Program-made: the position numbers and the translations under genes | In this document: one piece after another, positions 1 to 6,640 of the stretch | How positions within the stretch are numbered: position 1 is the stretch's first letter | Layout of the letters: each line of letters opens with the position of its first letter | The notes under the pieces: generated by a model | What the model saw: the letters and a program-made list of their open reading frames with translations, nothing else | Databases searched by the model: none | What the model was told of the DNA's origin: nothing | Origin: UBA5941 sp021824385 | GTDB taxonomy: Bacteria; Patescibacteriota; Microgenomatia; UBA8517 | Assembly (NCBI GenBank): GCA_027347685.1 | Contig: DAIEQM010000015.1 | Location: 1-16,366 of the forward strand | Direction: 5' to 3' | Length of the DNA stretch: 16,366 nt

Positions 1-80
1 GGAGAGACAATGCAGAAAAAACAATTTCAGTGAACCTAACGAATTCTTCAGAGTAGGTACTGTTTGAAATGAGCCACAAC

Positions 81-105
81 AAATGCGAGGAAACACCTCG
101 CATTT
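81..105 (-). terminator. Hairpin terminator after the rpmE-prfA operon
   Basis: A perfect 10-bp inverted repeat (aaatgcgagg / cctcgcattt) with a 5-base loop lies ten bases beyond the stop of the 84-residue membrane protein. The foot of the stem is A/T-only, so the minus-strand transcript ends the stem in U residues, but no long U-run follows. Its position at the end of the minus-strand gene series supports a terminator; it could be bidirectional. Confidence 0.6.
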
Positions 106-114
106 ACCTACTGC

Positions 115-369
115 TCATAAATCACTGGGGAGTGTATCAAAAAACACATAGGCCCAGAGAAATATGGCCAAGGCGAACAAATACGGAAAAGCCCATGCAA
201 CAACAATTACGCCAACTGGTCCGAGTAACTTCCACACAATAGAAGTCATAAGCAGAACAGTTATATACTTAGCCACCTCTTCGATCTGCAGTGTATCTGA
301 AGGGCGCAATATTACGACGTAAAAGTTCTTTGGCAATTCCCAAACAAACATATACAGTATGTTGAGCAT
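115..369 (-). CDS. Small hydrophobic membrane protein, unknown function (84 aa)
   Basis: This 84-residue protein has no family I recognise. A short amphipathic N-terminus is followed by two hydrophobic segments, about residues 33-54 and 56-78, joined by a glycine/proline turn (GPVG), so a two-helix membrane hairpin is likely. The start is supported by a strong SD (GGAGGG at 374-379 on the minus strand) four bases before the ATG, which is unusual here because most neighbours lack an SD. It follows prfA by about 50 bases and precedes the hairpin at 81-105, so it is probably the last gene of the rpmE-prfA transcript. The good SD suggests efficient independent initiation within that mRNA. Function cannot be assigned; the evidence for a real gene is the SD, the coherent hydrophobicity and the terminator placement. 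Confidence 0.65.
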   Translation of the reverse strand: MLNILYMFVWELPKNFYVVILRPSDTLQIEEVAKYITVLLMTSIVWKLLGPVGVIVVAWAFPYLFALAIFLWAYVFFDTLPSDL

Positions 370-420
370 ATTGCCCTCCAGCTACTATTTAAAACGTTAC
401 TCCGCCAATTGTACGCTTTT

Positions 421-1122
421 TTATGCGAGTGTTTTAGTGGCTTCTAGAAGTTTTTCAATATTTCCGTCCAAAATCCCTTCCAAGTTTCCAAAAGATTTGT
501 TGATACGATGGTCGGTTACTCGGTCTTGTGCAAAATTATACGTGCGAATTTTCTCAGATCGCTTGCCAGAACCCACAACGCTTCGGTATCCAGCAATTGT
601 TTTTTCCTTCTGTTCTTCAGCTCTCTCCCATAATTTTGTACGAAGAAGGGCGAGCGCGTTGATTCTATTTTGTTCTTGAAATCGTTCACTCGAAGCGGTT
701 GTTACAATGCCACTGGGTTTGTGGACTATTCGCACGGCAGTTGAGACTTTATTTACATTTTGACCACCGTGTCCGCCAGCTCTAAAGAAAGAAATATCCA
801 GCTCATCTGGTCGGATAGTAATTTCTTGTTCTGAAATTTCTGGGAGTACCGCAATCGTTGCGGTTGAGGTGTGAATTCGGCCTTTTCGTTCAGTTTTGGG
901 AACTCTCTGCACACGATGAACACCGGATTCGTTTCTAAATAACTCAAAAATATGCTCGCCCTTAAATTTTAAAACGTTTTCTGAAGGCATCGTAAACTTC
1001 AGGTTCATTTTGGTTGCGTAGCGCAGGTACATGCGAAGAAGATCGTCAGCCCACAGCTTTGCTTCGTCACCACCAGTTCCGCCACGGACTTCAAGATAAC
1101 AGGAGTTGACTGAAAGAGGCAT
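421..1122 (-). CDS. prfA: Peptide chain release factor 1 lacking the N-terminal domain
   Basis: RF1 recognises UAA and UAG in the ribosomal A site and triggers peptidyl-tRNA hydrolysis. The GGQ catalytic motif is at residues 119-121 (GGHGGQN) and the stop-decoding tripeptide is P75-K76-T77 in RVPKTERKGRIHTS, matching the RF1 PxT motif and not the RF2 SPF. The C-terminal signature SGKRSEKIRTYNF...VTDHRIN is intact. The protein has 233 residues against roughly 360 for typical RF1. It starts directly at the LEVRGGTGGDEA block, so the helical domain 1 (about 100 residues) is absent, and the segment before FRNESG is about eight residues shorter than in E. coli RF1, losing the usual GGYKE element. 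It cannot extend upstream: an in-frame TAA, the stop of rpmE, lies only three codons before the ATG. There is no SD, so initiation probably depends on coupling to rpmE. Confidence 0.93.
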   Translation of the reverse strand: MPLSVNSCYLEVRGGTGGDEAKLWADDLLRMYLRYATKMNLKFTMPSENVLKFKGEHIFELFRNESGVHRVQRVPKTERKGRIHTSTATIAVLPEISEQEITIRPDELDISFFRAGGHGGQNVNKVSTAVRIVHKPSGIVTTASSERFQEQNRINALALLRTKLWERAEEQKEKTIAGYRSVVGSGKRSEKIRTYNFAQDRVTDHRINKSFGNLEGILDGNIEKLLEATKTLA

Positions 1123-1131
1123 AAGTAAGAG

Positions 1132-1458
1132 TTACTTGGCTTTATTCTCTCGAATAGTTTTGCGAAGTGCTGAAAGAGTATCAGGTCGTGCAATGTCTTG
1201 TGCAATTTGAGCTTCGCGCTTTGCTGCACGTCGTGCATTTTTTGATACACGATCAGATTTTGCAGCAGCTTGCTTGTTCAAAAATGAGTCAACACGTCCT
1301 TTGGTGTCAACATATTTCATTTGTCCCGTGTAAAAAGGATGGCATGCAGAACACACTTCAACATGAATTGAAGGAACGGTAGTACCAACGGTGAATGTAT
1401 TGCCACAGGCACAAGTTACAACGGCCTGTTGCCATTTTGGGTGAATTGCTGCTTGCAT
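1132..1458 (-). CDS. rpmE: Ribosomal protein bL31, zinc-binding type with C-terminal extension
   Basis: bL31 of the 50S subunit, which bridges to the small subunit. Zinc-type (C+) L31 is recognised by C16-x-C18 and C36-x-x-C39 around the core (VTCACGNTF ... EVCSACHPFYTG), followed by the GRVDSF segment. Length is 108 residues, against about 66-75 for typical bL31. The extra C-terminal portion, from about residue 65, is rich in Ala, Lys and Arg and is predicted helical. The start is the only ATG before the conserved core; no SD is visible and the -10 box of a good promoter lies about 17 bases upstream. The gene ends in TAA and prfA starts in the same frame after three codons. An rpmE-prfA neighbourhood is familiar in bacteria, which supports both calls. 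Confidence 0.93.
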   Translation of the reverse strand: MQAAIHPKWQQAVVTCACGNTFTVGTTVPSIHVEVCSACHPFYTGQMKYVDTKGRVDSFLNKQAAAKSDRVSKNARRAAKREAQIAQDIARPDTLSALRKTIRENKAK

Positions 1459-1473
1459 AAATTTTTATTAAAA

Positions 1474-1504
1474 AATATATATCGGTGCATTGGCACCGTT
1501 ACAA
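1474..1504 (-). promoter_or_regulatory. rpmE promoter with a palindrome in its spacer
   Basis: On the minus strand TTGTAA (1504-1499) is followed after 17 bases by TATATA (1481-1476), or after 19 by TATATT (1479-1474). The spacer contains a perfect 6-4-6 palindrome, CGGTGC CAAT GCACCG (1483-1498). The predicted transcription start falls near 1469, leaving a leader of about 11 bases without an SD. A dyad lying between the -35 and -10 boxes is a plausible operator. Confidence 0.6.
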
Positions 1505-1540
1505 CGGTTATTGTATCAGAAAGTGTGAAATTACGCAACG

Positions 1541-1567
1541 AAAAAGCACGGAGAAAAATCTCCGTGC
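1541..1567 (-). terminator. Intrinsic terminator of the HD-domain gene
   Basis: A perfect 9-bp stem (GCACGGAGA / TCTCCGTGC) with a four-base loop, followed on the minus strand by five T residues (plus-strand A-run 1541-1545). It lies 17 bases past the stop of the HD-domain gene and upstream of the rpmE promoter, separating the two transcripts. Confidence 0.88.
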
Positions 1568-1583
1568 CTCACTGTTACCTCGA

Positions 1584-2183
1584 CTACTTCTTGTTTAGTA
1601 TTCTCTTCACGAGATGCTCAATGTCCAGTGCCAAAGAAGGCTCGGTTAAATAGGCGATAGGGAGCAGGTATTGAATAGTATGTTCTGCATACTCCCGTTG
1701 ACGTTTCTTCTTCCAGACATCCTGCATACCGAGCAAATTGTGGTACCGATCGGCGCATTTAACGAGACGAACATCGCGTTCGGCCTGTGAAATTTGGGAA
1801 TAGTAAACGTGATCTGGTTTTTCTACCCAATGATCAAGTATCCCATTTTCAGGCTTAAACACCGGCTCAACTTTGGACAAATGTAAGATGGCATCATGCA
1901 CCTTCTTTCCGAACAGACGACGAACAACACCGTCGGGTGTGAGCGTGTCTTCGGTAAGATCATGGAGCAAGCTCTTAATGACAAGAGGAGCTGTATTGAA
2001 TCCACGAGTGATCAGAATTAACGAGACACCACGAACATGTTCGAAATATCGTATCGGCTCTTCAGAACTATCACGCATTTGCCCACGGTGTCCATTTTTG
2101 GCCAACCAGTATGCAATTTCCACATTCTTGAGTTCTCTCGCTGTTAAATGAGTAAGGAGTCCGAAGAACTCTTTTCTATTCAT
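1584..2183 (-). CDS. HD-domain protein, SpoT/MESH1-like small alarmone hydrolase candidate
   Basis: The 199-residue protein matches the hydrolase domain of RelA/SpoT homologues. GHRGQMR (31-37) corresponds to the AHxGQxR motif; H49 (YFEHV), H74-D75 (LLHD), E78-D79 (TEDT) and D145 (KCADRYHNL) are in the positions of the Mn-binding HD and ED residues. No synthetase, TGS or ACT domain follows, so the size fits a stand-alone MESH1-type enzyme removing the 3'-pyrophosphate of (p)ppGpp; this substrate is inferred from the family. Residues around 105-130 are longer and less conserved than the core. An SD-like GGAG stands seven bases before the ATG, with a complete promoter (2218-2246) and its own terminator, so it is a single-gene transcript. 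A related HD nucleotide phosphohydrolase activity cannot be excluded. Confidence 0.8.
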   Translation of the reverse strand: MNRKEFFGLLTHLTARELKNVEIAYWLAKNGHRGQMRDSSEEPIRYFEHVRGVSLILITRGFNTAPLVIKSLLHDLTEDTLTPDGVVRRLFGKKVHDAILHLSKVEPVFKPENGILDHWVEKPDHVYYSQISQAERDVRLVKCADRYHNLLGMQDVWKKKRQREYAEHTIQYLLPIAYLTEPSLALDIEHLVKRILNKK

Positions 2184-2217
2184 TGTCCGCTCCAGTCAAT
2201 AGTAAGTCGAGACGCCA

Positions 2218-2246
2218 ATTATATGGGTTTAGCAATTTTTTGGCAA
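2218..2246 (-). promoter_or_regulatory. Sigma70-type promoter of the HD-domain gene
   Basis: On the minus strand TTGCCA (2246-2241), a 17-base spacer and a consensus TATAAT (2223-2218). The predicted start near 2211 gives a leader of about 27 bases carrying GGAG before the ATG at 2183. The -35 box overlaps the T-run of the preceding terminator. Confidence 0.75.
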
Positions 2247-2273
2247 TAAAAATGCCCCCACCTGTGTGAGGGC
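2245..2273 (-). terminator. Intrinsic terminator of the 146-aa gene
   Basis: Stem of 8 bp (plus-strand gcccccac / gtgagggc, loop CTGT). The one C-A mismatch on the plus strand becomes a U-G wobble in the minus-strand RNA. The stem is followed on the minus strand by ATTTTTATT. The asymmetry shows it acts for the gene ending at 2300. Confidence 0.82.
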
Positions 2274-2299
2274 TGATGAACAACTGAACGACGCTTGGC

Positions 2300-2740
2300 T
2301 TAGGCCGGTACGGCCACTTGTTGCAATTCTGCAAGTCGGGCCATCGATTTCTCGAGGTATCCAAGGTAGCGTTGTACCTTAGTTTCCGGCTTGCCGAGGG
2401 CAAAAGCCAGTATGTATTGAATCCGGTTCAAGATGATGAGCAATTCTTGGCCTCGACCAATCTGAACCGCCGCATTGCGAAAATCCACCCCTTCGCAGTA
2501 CGCGAGATCACCGTTAAGGTCTCGGACAAACGTATGTTGAGCGCGCTCGGTCTCGCTGACCCAATAGTCAAATGTGACAGCAATCGGGGCTCCGCTCCCA
2601 AGACGTACGTCCTTGATCGCTATATGCTCGCTGACCATTTTTTGGTCTCGAGCCTCGACACACATGGCCAGAATATTACCCCATGTCTGGAATAAAATAT
2701 CCGCCAACGGTTTCTGCGCCTTCTTAGTCTGGTCAGCCAT
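2300..2740 (-). CDS. Hypothetical protein, single-gene transcript (146 aa)
   Basis: I do not recognise this protein. It is soluble, with no signal peptide or membrane segment. It has a predicted alpha/beta N-terminal two-thirds with aromatic-rich strands (VTFDYWV, HTFVRDL) and a helical C-terminus from about residue 98 (ELLIILNRIQYILAFALG, then EKSMARLAELQQ). Start choice: AAGGAAG lies about seven bases upstream and the gene has a full promoter at 2785-2813 and a terminator at 2245-2273. A 60-base sample (2581-2640) is about 55% G+C, clearly richer than dnaB or efp, so codon use differs from the neighbours and recent acquisition or different selection is possible. It lies between the EamA exporter and the HD-domain gene, but the promoters and terminators isolate it from both. 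Confidence 0.75.
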   Translation of the reverse strand: MADQTKKAQKPLADILFQTWGNILAMCVEARDQKMVSEHIAIKDVRLGSGAPIAVTFDYWVSETERAQHTFVRDLNGDLAYCEGVDFRNAAVQIGRGQELLIILNRIQYILAFALGKPETKVQRYLGYLEKSMARLAELQQVAVPA

Positions 2741-2784
2741 TTGGCCACTTCCTTTTTTAAATATTCAGACTATGCGATGGGGAT

Positions 2785-2813
2785 ACTATACCAGATAACA
2801 AGCCTATAGTCAA
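2785..2813 (-). promoter_or_regulatory. Sigma70-type promoter of the 146-aa gene
   Basis: On the minus strand TTGACT (2813-2808), a 17-base spacer and TATAGT (2790-2785). The -35 box overlaps the TGA stop of the upstream exporter gene. The predicted start near 2778 leaves a leader of about 38 bases that contains AAGGAAG. Confidence 0.75.
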
Positions 2814-3718
2814 GTTTTTAACTGCATTTTCTTCAACTCTACAATGCAAACTCCAGACGCAATCAAAATTCCACCAAGTACGTACAAAACCGAGATAGTT
2901 TCGTTTAAAAATATGAGCGCGAGAATGGTTGTAATAAGTGGGGTGAGGTAACTGAAGAGAGAAACCTCGCTGACAGGAAGCGTTTTTTGAGCTTTTGCCC
3001 TGAGCGTATATGCATAAGTCCCAGACAAAAGTGCCATGTAAAAAATTCCCACGTGATACCACGGAGAAAGGTTCACCAGAGTGCCTAAAATGTGCGCCCC
3101 GGTATTGTTTATGAGAAGAAGCGGTACAAATACAAAGAAACCCGTTATAAATGACAAGTTGGTAAGGGCAAAGGCATCAACATGTTTTTTCATAAGTTTT
3201 TTAAGAATCAATATGCCTGCAATGTCCGAAACGATATAAAAAATTACCAGTATATTTCCATGAAAGGAGCCAGCATCTGAGTGTCCGAGGAGTGGCTCAA
3301 TAACAGTAAGCACAGCGCCCACAACAGCAACCATAACTCCAATACGAGCTTTTTTAGACAAATGATCGTGAAAGAGCCTTGACGCAAGCAGGGTCAAAAT
3401 AAGAGGCTCAATTGCCGACAAGAGTGCGAGGTTTACAACAGACGTTTCACTTAATCCAACAAATAAAATTCCAAGCGCTATGGGACCAGAAAGGAGGGAA
3501 TAGGCGAGTACTGGAATTCTTGTCTTGGGTTGTTTAAACAAGTGAATAACACGCCCGAGATATGGGAGTGCCACAATACTCGACAAAAAGAATCGATACG
3601 ACAAAAACATGACTGGAGTAACACCTTGGAGGGTGAGCTTAATGACAATTGAAGCAATTCCCCAAATGATCACGGTAATCAAAATCTCAATATAAGCTTG
3701 CAAACGGGCAGCGCGCAT
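2810..3718 (-). CDS. EamA/DMT-superfamily transporter
   Basis: The 302-residue protein is a ten-helix drug/metabolite transporter built from two EamA halves. The first half starts with the typical ITVIIWGIASIVIK helix and FLSYRFFLSSIVALP; the second contains GIFYMALLSGTYAYTLRAKAQKT and the hallmark end SLFSYLTPLITTILALIFLNE followed by a last helix GGILIASG. Both length (about 300) and helix number match the family. Such proteins export or exchange small metabolites across the cytoplasmic membrane; the substrate cannot be read from the sequence. The gene starts 20 bases after the stop of the anchored protein upstream, without a visible promoter or SD, so the two are probably co-transcribed. 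Its last codons contain the -35 box of the next gene. Confidence 0.9.
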   Translation of the reverse strand: MRAARLQAYIEILITVIIWGIASIVIKLTLQGVTPVMFLSYRFFLSSIVALPYLGRVIHLFKQPKTRIPVLAYSLLSGPIALGILFVGLSETSVVNLALLSAIEPLILTLLASRLFHDHLSKKARIGVMVAVVGAVLTVIEPLLGHSDAGSFHGNILVIFYIVSDIAGILILKKLMKKHVDAFALTNLSFITGFFVFVPLLLINNTGAHILGTLVNLSPWYHVGIFYMALLSGTYAYTLRAKAQKTLPVSEVSLFSYLTPLITTILALIFLNETISVLYVLGGILIASGVCIVELKKMQLKT

Positions 3719-3738
3719 AATTCATTCTACAGGTACAG

Positions 3739-4638
3739 TTACTCAGAAATGAAGATGGAACGAATGTTTGTGGAATTACTTAAAAATGTTACATACGCGG
3801 TCCTGGTTGTATCTGACGATATAAGTTTGGTGCGTTTTCGCAGAACCCCGGTATCTTTCAGGCCAAAATATTTGGTGTCTGCAGTTGTTTTCAAAACTAA
3901 ATCACCTTCTTTTGTTGAAACAGTAACTTCTGTTTTGTTGAGTTTCGTAATCGTTCCCGTTTTTAACACGTATGTTGGAATGCCAAAGTCTGACGGAATT
4001 ACAAAAACACCATCGGCAATGGTTACATTTTTTTCAGCTACTTCGCCAACGACGGCAATTCGGTCACCGATTGCCACTTCACTGGGGGATATTTTTTTTG
4101 TCTCCTTAATAAATGTTGCCGCAATTATATTGGGAGTAAAGGCTACCTGGTCGATCGTGCCATCACTTCCTCTCATTTGAAGACTTTCAGCAGTCAGATC
4201 AGTGACGACACCGAAGGTGACTTTTTTCTCTTTTGGTAAGTCTTTAAAACTCACGACAACCGACTCTCCAATTTTGTCCCCGAATGCAGTAAAGAAACGA
4301 TATCCAGCAACACCTTGGAGTGGAGGGGTTGTCGTATCAAATGCATTGTCAGCAATAGTTATTACCGTGTCTGTGGTGTCTCCGACGAGAAACGCAAAAT
4401 TCCCGCCCGTTACAGAACCTGCAACATGGAGAGGTGACGAATCCCAACTCATAAACTGCCGGGGAGAAGTGAGTGCTGTTTTTACTTGAGCAGAATTTGT
4501 GTTTGGAGTGGGGGAAGCTGAGGTTGTTGTTATTGAATGAATTTGTGGCTTTTGATTCATAAACTGAGCAACCAAAAACATGCCTCCAAGCCCAAGGGCG
4601 GTACCCAAAATAAGTGCTATAACAATTTCTATTTTCAT
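3739..4638 (-). CDS. Membrane-anchored extracytoplasmic protein with repeated small beta domains
   Basis: Residues 5-26 form one hydrophobic segment after a Lys-containing start (MKIEIVIALILG), acting as an uncleaved anchor or signal. A Ser/Thr/Pro/Asn-rich linker follows (about 34-55). The rest consists of short beta-strand units. At least two copies share a pattern resembling DUF5666-like OB domains: VTFGVVTDLTAESLQMRGSDG followed by IGDRIAVVGEV, and GTITKLNKTEVTVSTKEG followed by LVLKTTADTKYF. The protein is probably exposed outside the membrane; no catalytic residues are recognised. It is first in a minus-strand pair with the EamA exporter and diverges from the MBL-dnaB operon across only 35 bases. 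The family link is by visual pattern and is tentative. Confidence 0.75.
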   Translation of the reverse strand: MKIEIVIALILGTALGLGGMFLVAQFMNQKPQIHSITTTSASPTPNTNSAQVKTALTSPRQFMSWDSSPLHVAGSVTGGNFAFLVGDTTDTVITIADNAFDTTTPPLQGVAGYRFFTAFGDKIGESVVVSFKDLPKEKKVTFGVVTDLTAESLQMRGSDGTIDQVAFTPNIIAATFIKETKKISPSEVAIGDRIAVVGEVAEKNVTIADGVFVIPSDFGIPTYVLKTGTITKLNKTEVTVSTKEGDLVLKTTADTKYFGLKDTGVLRKRTKLISSDTTRTAYVTFLSNSTNIRSIFISE

Positions 4639-4652
4639 GAGTCAAAAAAATG

Positions 4653-4661
4653 TGCTAATAT
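4653..4661 (+). promoter_or_regulatory. Extended -10 promoter of the MBL-dnaB operon
   Basis: TGcTAATAT is an extended -10 element whose last base is 12 bases before the ATG at 4674. The predicted start near 4668 leaves only about six untranslated bases and no SD. A weak TTTCAT at 4633-4638 is in -35 position. Confidence 0.6.
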
Positions 4662-4673
4662 GTTGTCTACCAT

Positions 4674-5324
4674 ATGGATATTATTTACTACGGCCATTCA
4701 TGTTTTAAAATCTCTGGGAAATCCGCCAGTTTGGTGACAGATCCCTTTGATCCAGAGTCTACTGGGCTCAAACTTCCGAAGACCTCAGCTGACATTGTAA
4801 CATGTTCCCATACTCATTCAGACCACAATTTTGTAAGTGGGGTGAGTGATGTACACAAACTTGTTCAAAATCCGGGTGAATACGAAATTCGCGGAATTTC
4901 TATTTTGGCTTTTCCGTCCTTCCACGATGATACCCATGGAACCGAACGAGGAGAGAACATCATATATGTATATGAGCTTGAAGGATTTCGTATCGCGCAT
5001 TTGGGAGACTTGGGACACAAACTCGATGACACCATGCTTTCCAACATCGGCGACATTGATGTTCTCATGATTCCCGTTGGAGGTACCTACACGATCGATG
5101 CAGAAACGGCGGTACAAGTCACCCAGGCCATTGAGCCACGAATTGTTATTCCTATGCATTTTAGATCACCAGGACTCAAGGCAGAGCTTGCTGAAAAACT
5201 GCAACCAGTAGATGACTTTATTAAGGCGCTAGGAAGGACTGAAGAGCACACTAAAAAGCTTTCCTTAAAACAAGGAACCTTGCTCCCAGAAGATCTTAAG
5301 CTTATTATTTTAGATCGTTCATGA
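4674..5324 (+). CDS. MBL-fold metal-dependent hydrolase (UlaG/UPF0173-like)
   Basis: The 216-residue metallo-beta-lactamase-fold protein starts with the first strand and IYYGHSCF typical of UlaG-like members. It has the metal motif H46-T-H48-S-D50-H51, a later His in SFHDDTHG, Asp in HLGDLGH and His in IPMHF. These supply both metal sites, so it should be an active hydrolase, probably cytoplasmic as there is no signal peptide. UlaG-like proteins act on phosphodiester or lactone substrates; the substrate here is unknown. Its TGA stop overlaps the dnaB ATG (ATGA at 5321-5324), so the genes are translationally coupled, but a functional connection to replication is not established. Transcription starts almost at the ATG. 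Confidence 0.9.
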   Translation: MDIIYYGHSCFKISGKSASLVTDPFDPESTGLKLPKTSADIVTCSHTHSDHNFVSGVSDVHKLVQNPGEYEIRGISILAFPSFHDDTHGTERGENIIYVYELEGFRIAHLGDLGHKLDDTMLSNIGDIDVLMIPVGGTYTIDAETAVQVTQAIEPRIVIPMHFRSPGLKAELAEKLQPVDDFIKALGRTEEHTKKLSLKQGTLLPEDLKLIILDRS

Positions 5325-6640
5325 AAGATAACCCAGGCGTTCGACTTCCTCCTCATTCAACTGAAGCAGAGATTTCTGTTCTCGGTGCGCTTCTTCTCGA
5401 TAAGGACGCAATTATTAACATTGCGGAGCTTATAGATGGTGACAATTTTTATGACGAGAGACACAAAATTATTTTTGATGCAATTTTGTCACTATACGAA
5501 TCTCGTACACCGATTGACTTACTCACGGTTACTGAAAAATTAAAATCCGAAAAGAAATTAAAAATTGTTGGAGGAGCCTCGTATTTAACTGATCTGGTAA
5601 ACAATGTGCCGACTGCAGCCCACGTTGTGCATTATGCAAAAATTGTGAGAAATCATGCCACAAAACGTGCGCTGATGTCGGCTTCTTCAAAACTTTTTGA
5701 TATGTCTATGGATGAAGGAGTGAGTGTGGAAGACCTTATGGAAAAGGCAGAAACAGAAGTGTTTAGTTTAACCCAGCGAAATATTTCCAAAAGTTTTGTA
5801 CACATCAAAAAAGGTCTTGCGGATGCATTTGATCGGCTTGACGAACTTCACAAACACGCAGATGGGCTTCGCGGGGTACCGACTGGTTTTCGTGACCTCG
5901 ATGACAAATTAGCAGGGTTTCAAAAAAGTAATTTAATTATTCTCGCCGCACGCCCTGGGGTGGGAAAAACCACTCTCGCGCTTAATATTGCCCAGTCACT
6001 CGCGGTTAAAAACAAACGTGCAGTTGCCATGTTTTCGCTCGAAATGAGTAGTGAGGAACTGCTTGACAGACTTCTCGTGTCTCAAGCAGATATCGATGCC
6101 TGGCGCTTAAAAACGGGAAAGCTATCAGAGGACGATTTTACCAGACTGAGTTTGGCAATGGGAGAACTTGCTGAAGCCAATATTTATATCGATGATACCC
6201 CGGGAATTTCAATTTTAGAGATGCGTACGAAAGCTCGCCGACTGCAAGTTGAACACGGTGTTGAAATGATCATTGTTGATTATTTGCAACTCGCGAAAAG
6301 TCGCAATCTTGAAAATCGTGTTCAGGAAGTCTCTGAAATTTCTCAGGGCCTCAAAAACATGGCTCGTGAGCTCAAAGTTCCGGTTCTTGCTCTGTCACAG
6401 CTTTCTCGTGGGGTAGAGCAGCGGGGTACAAAAAAGCCAATGCTTTCTGATCTTCGTGAGTCGGGAAGTATTGAGCAAGATGCAGACGTTGTTATGTTTT
6501 TGTGGCGTGAAGATGACGACAAGCTTGAAAATGTATTTCTCGATATTGCAAAGCATCGTAACGGAGCGGTCGGGCAAATTCAGTTGTACTTTAAGGGTGA
6601 TCGTATTCGATATTATGGATTGGAACAGAAACATTCCTAG
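5321..6640 (+). CDS. dnaB: Replicative DNA helicase DnaB
   Basis: Hexameric 5'-3' helicase that unwinds DNA at the fork and recruits primase. The N-terminal helical domain (about 8-115) begins with PHSTEAEISVLGALLLD and has the DnaB signature NFYDERHKIIF. A linker leads to the RecA-like motor with Walker A ARPGVGKTT (K216), FSLEMS, Walker B MIIVDYLQL, and the C-terminal LSQLSRGVEQR and SDLRESGSIEQDADVVMFLWRE motifs. Length (439) is slightly below the usual 450-470; no intein interrupts it. The ATG lies inside the ATGA overlap with the MBL hydrolase gene and no independent promoter or SD is evident, so expression depends on coupling. The promoter of the cupredoxin gene sits in its last 30 bases. 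Confidence 0.97.
   Translation: MKDNPGVRLPPHSTEAEISVLGALLLDKDAIINIAELIDGDNFYDERHKIIFDAILSLYESRTPIDLLTVTEKLKSEKKLKIVGGASYLTDLVNNVPTAAHVVHYAKIVRNHATKRALMSASSKLFDMSMDEGVSVEDLMEKAETEVFSLTQRNISKSFVHIKKGLADAFDRLDELHKHADGLRGVPTGFRDLDDKLAGFQKSNLIILAARPGVGKTTLALNIAQSLAVKNKRAVAMFSLEMSSEELLDRLLVSQADIDAWRLKTGKLSEDDFTRLSLAMGELAEANIYIDDTPGISILEMRTKARRLQVEHGVEMIIVDYLQLAKSRNLENRVQEVSEISQGLKNMARELKVPVLALSQLSRGVEQRGTKKPMLSDLRESGSIEQDADVVMFLWREDDDKLENVFLDIAKHRNGAVGQIQLYFKGDRIRYYGLEQKHS

Noticed and set aside
1..33. SD (GGAGAG) followed by a short open frame MQKKQFQ
   Set aside because: Seven codons at the window edge with no downstream plus-strand gene; too little to support a leader peptide.
359..679. Open plus-strand frame across the 3' part of prfA
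   Set aside because: It is antisense to a conserved release factor and has no promoter, SD or recognisable product.
5319..5326. UGA recoding as in some CPR lineages
   Set aside because: TGA ends the MBL hydrolase gene at the dnaB ATGA overlap and also ends genes at 10201 and 10593, so it is a normal stop and a separate RF2 must exist outside the window.
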